DNA from: Sphingomonadales bacterium
Lineage (GTDB): Bacteria > Pseudomonadota > Alphaproteobacteria > Sphingomonadales > Sphingomonadaceae
NCBI GenBank assembly: GCA_028868335.1
Contig: JAGWUU010000069.1
Coordinates: forward strand, 1 to 11,776
Length of the DNA stretch: 11,776 bases
Direction of reading: 5' to 3'
The position numbers and the translations under genes were made by a program. Under the pieces are notes generated by a model. That model worked only from the letters and a program-made list of their open reading frames with translations, was not told the origin of the DNA and ran no database searches. Below are positions 6,615 to 11,776 of the stretch, one piece after another. Positions within the stretch are counted from its first letter, which is position 1, and the number at the start of each line of letters is the position of its first letter.

Positions 6615-7264
6615 TGGTTCATACCGTCGATCTGTTCTGGTCGTTCCGCAGTCCCTATTCCTATCTGGCCACGCCCCGCCTGATGGAGCTGGAGCGCGAT
6701 TGGGACGCGCGGGTGAACGTCCGCCCGGTCCTGCCGATCGCGGTGCGCCAGCCGGAATTCTTCGCCCACGCCGATCCGCTGTGGACCAGCTACCTGATGC
6801 GCGACTGCGTGCGCAGCGCCGAGTTCGCCGGGATGACGCTGCGCTGGCCGCGTCCCGATCCGGTGGTGATGGACTTCGCCACCCGGACCTACCCCACCGA
6901 GCAACCCTACATCCATCGCCTGACCCGGCTCGGCCAGCTTGCCGCTGAACGCGGCTTCGGCCTGCCCCTGCTGCGCGCGGTCAGCCACCTGATCTGGTCG
7001 GGCGAGGTCGATGGCTGGAACCAAGGCGACCACCTCGCCGGTGCGGTGGCACAGGCGGGGGGCGATCTGGCGGAAATGGACGCGGCTTGCACCGCCGAGG
7101 CGGACCGGCTCGACGCGGCGATCAAGACGAACGAAGCCGACCAGCGGCATGGCGGGCACTATGGAGTGCCGCTGATGGTTTACGAGGGCGAACCGTTCTT
7201 CGGGCAGGATCGCTATGACCAGCTTGCGTGGCGGATGCGGCAGAAGGGAATGGGGCCGAGGTAG
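6614..7264 (+). CDS. 2-hydroxychromene-2-carboxylate isomerase-like, DsbA/GST-kappa fold
   Basis: The 216-residue protein has the thioredoxin-fold layout of the HCCA isomerase/GST-kappa family. This family uses glutathione in steps such as naphthalene catabolism (2-hydroxychromene-2-carboxylate to trans-o-hydroxybenzylidenepyruvate). The N-terminal strand and turn DLFWSFRSPYSYLA (6-19) carries the family serine S13 where DsbA proteins have CxxC. A helical insert follows, and the C-terminal GVPLMVYEGEPFFGQDRYDQL (184-204) is the cis-Pro GVP plus the F-GQDR signature. I chose the ATG at 6614 because GGAGG (6603-6607) is six bases away. A TTG at 6599 and an ATG at 6608 are in frame but poorly spaced. 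No ring-hydroxylating or other aromatic-degradation genes are nearby, so the substrate may be different. Its partner is the divergent HSD10-like SDR; the stop lies 8 bases from the convergent tilS stop. Confidence 0.85.
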   Translation: MVHTVDLFWSFRSPYSYLATPRLMELERDWDARVNVRPVLPIAVRQPEFFAHADPLWTSYLMRDCVRSAEFAGMTLRWPRPDPVVMDFATRTYPTEQPYIHRLTRLGQLAAERGFGLPLLRAVSHLIWSGEVDGWNQGDHLAGAVAQAGGDLAEMDAACTAEADRLDAAIKTNEADQRHGGHYGVPLMVYEGEPFFGQDRYDQLAWRMRQKGMGPR

Positions 7265-7272
7265 TCGGCGCG

Positions 7273-8241
7273 CTAAGCCCGCCGCTGCGTTGCCCGGTTG
7301 AAGCTCCACCCCTCGGGCAAGGCCCGCGCCACCAGCCCTCCGATCGAGGCGGGCTGGCGCGCCACCAGCGCGTCGAACACCCGCGCCACGGCGCTGCCGC
7401 GCGGCGCGGTTCCGTCCAGCTCGGTGACGATCCGCGCCAGCACCCGCAGCGCCACGGCGCGCGGCGCCTGGGGCCGATAGGTCAGCCCGAGCGGCGCGCG
7501 CTCGACGCATTCGGCCCACTCGCGCTGGGCCGCCCACTCAAGCGCGGCATCGGCATCGGCCAGGTGCGCGGCGCTGGCCGCCAATGCGGCAACGTCGAGC
7601 CATTCGGCCTTGGCCAGCGCCTTGCGGATACGGGCGCGGTCAAAACGATCATCGGTGTTGGAGGGATCGGCGACCGGAGTGAGCCCCATGGCGCTCACCA
7701 CTTCGGCCAGTTCCGATCTGCGCCAGCCGAGTACCGGGCGCAGCAGGGGCCGCCGCGTGCCGGGAACATGCCCGCGCCCGCGCACTCCCGCCAGCCCGGC
7801 AACCCCGCTGCCACGGTTGAGGCGCAGGAGCAGCGTTTCGGCCTGGTCATCGGCGTGGTGGGCTGTTGCAAGAGCGTCCAGCCCGTCGCGCTCCATCCAT
7901 TGGGCAAGCGCGGTATAGCGCGCCGCGCGAGCCTCCGCCTGGACGTTTCCCGGCTCGACCTTGACGGCCAGGGTGGCGTGGGAAACGCCAAGCCCGGCGC
8001 AAACACGCGCCACCATCGCCGCTTCATCCGCGCTTTCAGCGCGCAGGCCGTGATCGACCGTCGCGGCGGCAATCCGCCCCGGCAAAGCGGCATGGGCCAG
8101 CAACAGCAGCGCGAGACTGTCCGGCCCACCGGAAACGGCCAGCGCCAGCCGTCCATCGTCCCCGCCCTGATCCCTGCGCCACAGCGCGGCAAGATCGGCG
8201 GCGAAGCGTGCCGTCAGTTCAGGCGGGACGGTCCTGTCAAT
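7273..8241 (-). CDS. tilS: tRNA(Ile)-lysidine synthetase, apparent AUU start
   Basis: TilS uses ATP and lysine to convert C34 of the CAU-anticodon tRNA-Ile to lysidine, which lets it read AUA; the gene is usually essential. The PP-loop ATP motif SGGPDS is at residues 37-42. It is followed by VDHGLR, HHADDQAET, LLRLNRGSG, RPLL and DPSNTDDRFDRARIR, all characteristic of TilS. The length of 322 residues fits alphaproteobacterial forms with a short C-terminal domain. The start is the problem. Within this frame, from the in-frame TGA at 8250-8248 down to the PP-loop, there is no ATG, GTG or TTG. The first TTG (8103) would delete the PP-loop. AUU at 8241-8239, with GGGGGTGA six bases upstream and one-base overlap with the cpoB stop, is the best candidate; CTG at 8217 is the alternative. 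The domain call is firm, the start less so. Confidence 0.9.
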   Translation of the reverse strand: MDRTVPPELTARFAADLAALWRRDQGGDDGRLALAVSGGPDSLALLLLAHAALPGRIAAATVDHGLRAESADEAAMVARVCAGLGVSHATLAVKVEPGNVQAEARAARYTALAQWMERDGLDALATAHHADDQAETLLLRLNRGSGVAGLAGVRGRGHVPGTRRPLLRPVLGWRRSELAEVVSAMGLTPVADPSNTDDRFDRARIRKALAKAEWLDVAALAASAAHLADADAALEWAAQREWAECVERAPLGLTYRPQAPRAVALRVLARIVTELDGTAPRGSAVARVFDALVARQPASIGGLVARALPEGWSFNRATQRRA

Positions 8242-9259
8242 TGCACTTCACCCCCGACCGCAGGGCATCGTACTGCCCCTTCAGGCGCCCTGCCGCTTCC
8301 TTGGGGAAATCGTCCGCGAACTGGGCCAGGGCGACGCAGGCGCGGGTCGTGTCCTTGCGCTGCTTCATGGTTTCGGCAAGGTACAGCAGGCTGTCAGGCG
8401 CGCGGTCGCCAGCCTTGCTCTTGGTGTAGTTGTCGACGAACCACTTGCCCGCCTCGTCGGTATTGCCCTCGTCGAGATAGGCGCGGCCGAGCAGATTCTT
8501 GGCATAGCTGACGCGGCTGTGCTTGGGATATTTCTGCAAAAACAGCTTCAATTGCTGCTCGGCCTCAGGATAGAATTTCGCATCCCACAAGCGATAGCCG
8601 TAGGAATATTCGTCGTCGCCCGGATCGTCGGTCGCGGGCTTTTCCACTGCCTTGACCGCGGCAAGCCGCTGGGCCGAGGCGCTGGCCGGTTTGGCTGGCG
8701 TCGTCGCGGCGGCCTTGGCCTTGGTCCCGGCTGTGCTGGCGACCGGCTTGGCCGGTGTGGTCGTCACGACAGGTTTCTGTGGGGCAGTGGTGACGACGGG
8801 CTTGGTCGCCGTGCCGCCGGTCATCGCCGCGAGGTTGGAACTGGTGATCGCGCCATTCTCGCTCGCCGTGGGAGTCGCCGCAGGGGTCGCCGCCTCGACG
8901 GTGGAAGCCGCCGTTCGCGCTTCAAGCTTGGCGATGCGGTTGGCATTTTCCTCACCCTGCGCGGTCAGCCGCGTCATCTGCGCCTCGACCGCATCCATCC
9001 GGGCGAGCAGATCGCTGACGGGCGTGGTCGCGGGAGTGCCGGTCGTCGGCGTCGCACCCGGAGCGGTGGACACCTGCGGCGGAAAGTATTTCGCATCGCC
9101 GCCGGGAAAGACCTGCCGCTGGAGCGCCTTGACCTCAGCCTCAAGCGCACGAATGCGCGTATCGGTGCCGCTGTCGACACTCTGGGCGAAAGCCGGGGCG
9201 GCAAGCGCCAGGGCCACCGTGATGAAAACCGGACGAGCGCCGCGAAGCATTCTGGTCAT
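8237..9259 (-). CDS. cpoB: CpoB/YbgF-type periplasmic coiled-coil and TPR protein
   Basis: CpoB (YbgF) coordinates Tol-Pal driven outer-membrane constriction with peptidoglycan synthesis during division. Residues 1-25 are a signal peptide (basic start, VFITVALALAAPAFA, likely cut before Q26). Two short coiled-coil stretches follow (about 31-50 and 82-115), then a long Ala/Thr/Pro linker (116-210) with a three-fold nine-residue repeat, and a C-terminal TPR domain from about 216. This ends in the YbgF-like YGYRLWDAKFYPEAEQQLKLF, NLLGRAY and DSLLYLAETM helices. The length of 340 exceeds E. coli CpoB (about 260) because of the linker. AGGA at 9269-9266 lies six bases before the chosen ATG; an in-frame ATG at 9250 is also possible. 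It sits between rodZ and tilS, away from tol-pal. Its last codons carry the tilS Shine-Dalgarno. Confidence 0.88.
   Translation of the reverse strand: MTRMLRGARPVFITVALALAAPAFAQSVDSGTDTRIRALEAEVKALQRQVFPGGDAKYFPPQVSTAPGATPTTGTPATTPVSDLLARMDAVEAQMTRLTAQGEENANRIAKLEARTAASTVEAATPAATPTASENGAITSSNLAAMTGGTATKPVVTTAPQKPVVTTTPAKPVASTAGTKAKAAATTPAKPASASAQRLAAVKAVEKPATDDPGDDEYSYGYRLWDAKFYPEAEQQLKLFLQKYPKHSRVSYAKNLLGRAYLDEGNTDEAGKWFVDNYTKSKAGDRAPDSLLYLAETMKQRKDTTRACVALAQFADDFPKEAAGRLKGQYDALRSGVKCN
8248..8255 (-). promoter_or_regulatory. Strong Shine-Dalgarno before the tilS AUU codon
   Basis: On the minus strand the sequence GGGGGTGAAGTGCAATTGA contains GGGGGTGA, which can pair over eight bases with the 16S anti-Shine-Dalgarno (one G-U), then a six-base spacer, then ATT. 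The site lies in the last codons of cpoB (…S-G-V-K-C-N-stop) and includes the in-frame TGA that closes the upstream tilS frame. It is the main reason for choosing the AUU start. Confidence 0.55.
8723..8803 (-). repeat. Three-fold 27-bp repeat in the cpoB linker
   Basis: Residues 153-179 read KPVVTTAPQ, KPVVTTTPA, KPVASTAGT, three nine-residue units encoded by about 27 bases each. They lie in the low-complexity linker between the coiled coil and the TPR domain, where length variation would be tolerated. Similar repeats often vary in copy number between strains; here this is inference. Confidence 0.55.
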
Positions 9260-9287
9260 TCCTAATCCTACCCATCTCTTGGCCGCA

Positions 9288-9305
9288 TGCGGCTTGTGTG
9301 CCGCA
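9288..9305. other. Stem-loop in the rodZ-cpoB gap
   Basis: TGCGGC (9288-9293) pairs with GCCGCA (9300-9305) around a six-base loop, 29-46 bases upstream of the cpoB start. The left half also belongs to the perfect 12-bp palindrome GCCGCATGCGGC (9282-9293), so alternative folds compete. There is no T-run, so it is not a classical terminator; it could be a leader structure for cpoB. The rest of the 147-base gap shows nothing further that I can name. Confidence 0.3.
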
Positions 9306-9406
9306 CGTCGACCAAACCTGCGATGAACTGCCCGGTCACGCTTAGCGCCGCGTTAACCTTGCTGTCGAGCGCCCGGCGCCCGGTTTTGCGCAGATTGGAA
9401 GGATTG

Positions 9407-10387
9407 TCAGGTAGCTGACGGGGCCGGGGCCGCCGCAGCGGCGGGGGCAGGCGTCGAAATCGTCGCGGCGGCGCTTCCCGCCGGTTGCGGAATCGGGCTT
9501 GCCGGTGGCTGGCCAGCGTGGTGCGGCTGTGCAGCCACCATGCGGTTGTGCGCCGGGGCGGTCGCGGCAACCGGCGCCCCGCTCGGGGCTGGTGCCGCAC
9601 TGGCCTGTCCGCGCGCCAGCAACGCCGCCGCCGTCACCGGAATGTCCTTGATGGTCTGCTGGGTTTCGGCGAGCTTGGGCACTGGCCGTCCCCCCACCGT
9701 AATCGACAGCGCCTGGGGATTGGCAGTCCAGATCTTCACGTCGGGAACATTCTGCGGAACGGTCCAGGTATCCCCCTGGGCCATCTCCTTCTGCATCAGT
9801 TGCTTGCCGGTGCCATCGTAGAACTTGACCCAGACCTTGGGCTCAAGCGCCGTGAACACGACCGGGCCAGTCGGCACGGGAGCGGGTGCGGGCGCCACGG
9901 GCCCGGTTGCGGCGGGCGACGGGGCTGCGGTTTCCTCGGGCACAACCGAAGGCAATGTTCCGCCCGGCGAATAGTAGCTGCGCCAGGCAAAGGCGATACC
10001 GGCGATCACCACGACAAGCGCGGCAAGCGCGGCGAACCAGGCAAAGCGGGCAGCGGGGACCCGCGCGGGATCGCCCGGTTCGAACGCAGGCAGCGCCCGC
10101 GTTGGCGCCGGCTCGTGCATGGCCAGCTCGGCGCGGACCGCATCGACGATTTCCTTGTCATCAAGGCCAAGCGCCTTGGCATAACTGCGCGAAAATCCGA
10201 CGGCATAGGTGCGCGCGGGAAGCGCCGCGAAGTTGTTGGATTCGATCTCGGCCAGATGGCGTTCGGGGATCTTGGTGATGGCGGCCATCTGCGCCCGGCT
10301 CTGGCCCATGGCCTCTCGTGCGCGCATCAGCCGCGCGCCAACGCTTTCCAGAGGCAACTCCGCCTCGATCACTGCATTCTCCGACAT
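9407..10387 (-). CDS. rodZ: RodZ-like cell-shape protein (HTH, one membrane segment, DUF4115)
   Basis: RodZ links MreB filaments to the inner-membrane elongation machinery and helps keep rod shape. The 326-residue protein has the family layout. A cytoplasmic Xre-like helix-turn-helix domain spans about 14-80 (GARLMRAREAMGQSRAQMA, IPERHLAEIESNNF, and YAVGFSRSYAKALGLD, the RodZ signature). A single membrane helix is at 114-135, then a Pro/Ala linker. A periplasmic DUF4115 domain spans about 176-250 (KVWVKFYDGTGKQLMQKEM, GDTWTV, LSITVGGRPVPKL). A long Ala/Pro-rich tail (260-326) ends the protein and is longer than in many RodZ proteins. The ATG at 10387 has a G-rich stretch just upstream. A candidate promoter lies 18-44 bases upstream. 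It is downstream of ptsP and upstream of cpoB on the same strand. Confidence 0.9.
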   Translation of the reverse strand: MSENAVIEAELPLESVGARLMRAREAMGQSRAQMAAITKIPERHLAEIESNNFAALPARTYAVGFSRSYAKALGLDDKEIVDAVRAELAMHEPAPTRALPAFEPGDPARVPAARFAWFAALAALVVVIAGIAFAWRSYYSPGGTLPSVVPEETAAPSPAATGPVAPAPAPVPTGPVVFTALEPKVWVKFYDGTGKQLMQKEMAQGDTWTVPQNVPDVKIWTANPQALSITVGGRPVPKLAETQQTIKDIPVTAAALLARGQASAAPAPSGAPVAATAPAHNRMVAAQPHHAGQPPASPIPQPAGSAAATISTPAPAAAAAPAPSAT

Positions 10388-10404
10388 TCCGACCCCGGTT
10401 CGAT

Positions 10405-10431
10405 TTTATACTGAAAAGCCGGGCGGGACAA
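10405..10431 (-). promoter_or_regulatory. Candidate rodZ promoter
   Basis: On the minus strand TTGTCC (10431-10426) and TATAAA (10410-10405) are separated by 15 bases, or 16 if the -10 is read as ATAAAA. TATAAA stands out in very GC-rich surroundings. The predicted transcript would start about 10 bases before the rodZ ATG, giving a very short leader. The spacer is shorter than ideal. A second possible -35, TTGACT (10455-10450), has no good -10 at standard distance. Confidence 0.35.
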
Positions 10432-10485
10432 TCGTGCCAAATTCATACAAGTCAACGCGAAACCCGCCGCCGCGCACCCCCGGGC

Positions 10486-10515
10486 GACGGGATGAGCCGA
10501 ATTCGTGACGGGATG
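10486..10515. repeat. Direct repeat GACGGGATG, two copies 21 bases apart
   Basis: GACGGGATG occurs at 10486-10494 and again at 10507-10515 in the ptsP-rodZ gap, 98-128 bases upstream of the rodZ start. The period of 21 bases puts both copies on the same face of the helix, which would suit two protomers of a regulator. A nine-base match in a GC-rich gap can also occur by chance. Confidence 0.35.
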
Positions 10516-10531
10516 CGGCACCGGGCCCCGC

Positions 10532-11776
10532 CTAGTCGACGTCGACCCCGCGATCGCGCGCCCACTGGCTCAGCGATGCGCGAAGATCGACGGGGGGAGC
10601 GGCGAGCCAGCCGGTCATCGCTTCGCCGATGTCGGCAAGATCGACCTTGCGCACCAGCTCCTTGATCGGACCGACGCTTGCCGGAGTGATCGATAACCGG
10701 CGAATCCCGATCCCGAGCAGCGCCAGCGCTTCCAGCCTGCGCCCCCCCATCTCCCCGCAGACGGTCACGTCGACGCTGTGTCCGGCGAGATTGCCCAGCA
10801 CCCGGCGCAGAAAGCGCATGATCGCCGGGCTCAGCCAGTCATAACGTTCGGCAAGCTTCGGGTTCGAGCGGTCCGCCGCGAAAAGGAACTGCGTCAGATC
10901 ATTGGTTCCCACCGAAAGGAACGACAGCTTCGGCGCGATCACGTCGAGCTGTTCGGCCAATGCGGGCACTTCCAGCATGGCGCCATAGCGGATCGCCTCG
11001 GGCAGCAGCTTCTTCTGGCCCTTGAGAAACCGGACCTGGTCCTCGAACACGGCGCGCGCCGCATCGAATTCCCACGGCTCGGAAACCATCGGGAACATCA
11101 CGTTGAGCGTGCGCCCCGCCGCCGCTTCAAGCAGGGCGCGAGCCTGGACCTTGAGCAGTCCGTTGCGTTCCAGGGCCACGCGCAGCGCGCGCCAGCCCAT
11201 CGCGGGGTTTTCCTCCTGCTCGCCGTCGTTGTGTCGCAGGTAGGGCAACACCTTGTCGCCGCCGATATCGACCGTGCGGAATACCACCGGCCTGTCTCCC
11301 GCGGCATCGAGCACGTCGCGGTAGAGCCGGGTCTGGCGCTCACGCTGGGGCAGGGTGGCGGATACGAGGAACTGGAATTCGGTGCGGAACAGTCCCACGC
11401 CGTCCGCCCCGGTGAGCGAAAGGTTGGGCATGTCATCGCGCAGGCCCGCGTTCATCATCACCGTGATGCGGGTGCCGTCGCGCGTGAAGGGCTCGACATC
11501 GCGCAGCGCGGCATAGGCGGCAGCGCGTTCCTTGCTCTTGGCGAAGCGCGCCTCGAAAGCCTCGGCGACCGCGGGCAGGGGCCGCACCATGACATTGCCC
11601 TGGTCGCCATCGAGCAGCAGCGGATCGCCATCGCGAACCGTGCCGCGCAGGCCGTGCACCCGGCCAAGCACCGGAATGCCCATGGCCCGGGCCACGATCA
11701 CGACATGGGCGGTGAGCGAGCCTTCCTCCAGCACCACGCCCTTGAGGCGGCGCTTGTCGTATTCGAGCAGTTCGGC
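10532..11776 (-). CDS. ptsP: PtsP, enzyme I of the nitrogen-related PTS, C-terminal part
   Basis: PtsP (EI-Ntr) autophosphorylates from PEP and passes phosphate to NPr and then PtsN, a regulatory relay that reports on nitrogen, potassium and carbon state. The gene runs off the right edge; 414 residues of its 3' part are visible. The phospho-histidine is H24 of this fragment, in GSLTAHVVIVAR (usual form GG-x-TSH). The PEP-binding barrel shows LFRTEFQFL (129-137), RTVDIGGDK (167-175), a GAMLEVP segment with the metal-binding Glu (269), NDLTQF (292-297) and catalytic Cys in CGEMGG (340-345). The N-terminal GAF domain that separates PtsP from sugar enzyme I would be outside the window, so the PtsP call rests on divergence from PtsI and on the position before rodZ. 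All expected PEP-site motifs look intact. It ends in TAG, with no clear terminator after it. Confidence 0.87.
   Translation of the reverse strand, partial: AELLEYDKRRLKGVVLEEGSLTAHVVIVARAMGIPVLGRVHGLRGTVRDGDPLLLDGDQGNVMVRPLPAVAEAFEARFAKSKERAAAYAALRDVEPFTRDGTRITVMMNAGLRDDMPNLSLTGADGVGLFRTEFQFLVSATLPQRERQTRLYRDVLDAAGDRPVVFRTVDIGGDKVLPYLRHNDGEQEENPAMGWRALRVALERNGLLKVQARALLEAAAGRTLNVMFPMVSEPWEFDAARAVFEDQVRFLKGQKKLLPEAIRYGAMLEVPALAEQLDVIAPKLSFLSVGTNDLTQFLFAADRSNPKLAERYDWLSPAIMRFLRRVLGNLAGHSVDVTVCGEMGGRRLEALALLGIGIRRLSITPASVGPIKELVRKVDLADIGEAMTGWLAAPPVDLRASLSQWARDRGVDVD

Noticed and set aside
7273..8103. tilS starting at TTG 8103
   Set aside because: This start deletes the PP-loop SGGPDS, which is plainly encoded just upstream in the same frame.
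8101..8250. Frameshift or sequencing error at the 5' end of tilS
   Set aside because: The frame from AUU through the PP-loop is continuous and looks like TilS. No single shift obviously brings in a better start, although read data would be needed to exclude an error.
9282..9305. Rho-independent terminator after rodZ
   Set aside because: The stem is short, far from the rodZ stop and has no T-run on the minus strand.
10535..10546. Palindrome GTCGACGTCGAC
   Set aside because: It encodes the last residues (VDVD) of PtsP with favoured codons, and simple repetition of GTCGAC explains it.
1..11776. Defence system, CRISPR, prophage or transposon content
   Set aside because: Every sizeable supported frame is a metabolic or housekeeping gene. 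No repeat arrays, transposase, integrase, nuclease or toxin-antitoxin signatures were seen.

Overview
This window looks like chromosomal DNA from a high-GC alphaproteobacterium, most likely a sphingomonad (Novosphingobium/Sphingomonas type). The reasons are the strong G/C bias at third codon positions, the glucokinase-KDPG aldolase pair of an Entner-Doudoroff operon, the ptsP-rodZ-cpoB-tilS gene order, and a short repeat (CTTCGACAGGCTCAGCC type) that I recall as common between sphingomonad genes. The lineage is inferred from gene content, not from a database match. There is no rRNA, tRNA, CRISPR array, transposase or phage gene, and no gene-free stretch reaches 300 bases.

Left part (1-3721, + strand): the 3' end of glucokinase (glk), KDPG aldolase (eda) and a 923-residue phosphoenolpyruvate carboxylase homologue form a tightly packed operon. 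Each stop overlaps the next start by four bases (GTGA, ATGA), which implies translational coupling. The third gene is the main oddity. It keeps the PEPC scaffold and, by hand alignment, both metal ligands, but several signature active-site motifs are altered.

Middle part (3722-7264): a convergent phospholipase D-family protein (- strand) ends inside a repeat-like sequence. It is divergent from a membrane-anchored L,D-transpeptidase (+). Next comes a divergent pair: an HSD10-type short-chain dehydrogenase homologue (-) and a 2-hydroxychromene-2-carboxylate isomerase/DsbA-fold protein (+). The 52 bases between this pair hold a perfect 16-bp palindrome overlying two plausible back-to-back promoters, a compact operator arrangement.

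Right part (7273-11776, - strand, transcribed right to left): the 3' portion of ptsP (enzyme I-Ntr of the nitrogen PTS), then rodZ (cell-shape protein), cpoB/ybgF (periplasmic TPR protein linked to Tol-Pal and peptidoglycan synthesis) and tilS (tRNA-Ile lysidine synthetase). tilS has no ATG, GTG or TTG that would retain its PP-loop. The best start is an AUU codon preceded by a near-perfect Shine-Dalgarno sequence and overlapping the cpoB stop by one base.

The strongest leads are the altered PEPC homologue in the Entner-Doudoroff operon, the apparent AUU start of tilS, the palindromic operator between the SDR and HCCA-isomerase genes, and the HSD10-like SDR that has lost its NAG motif and catalytic Asn.
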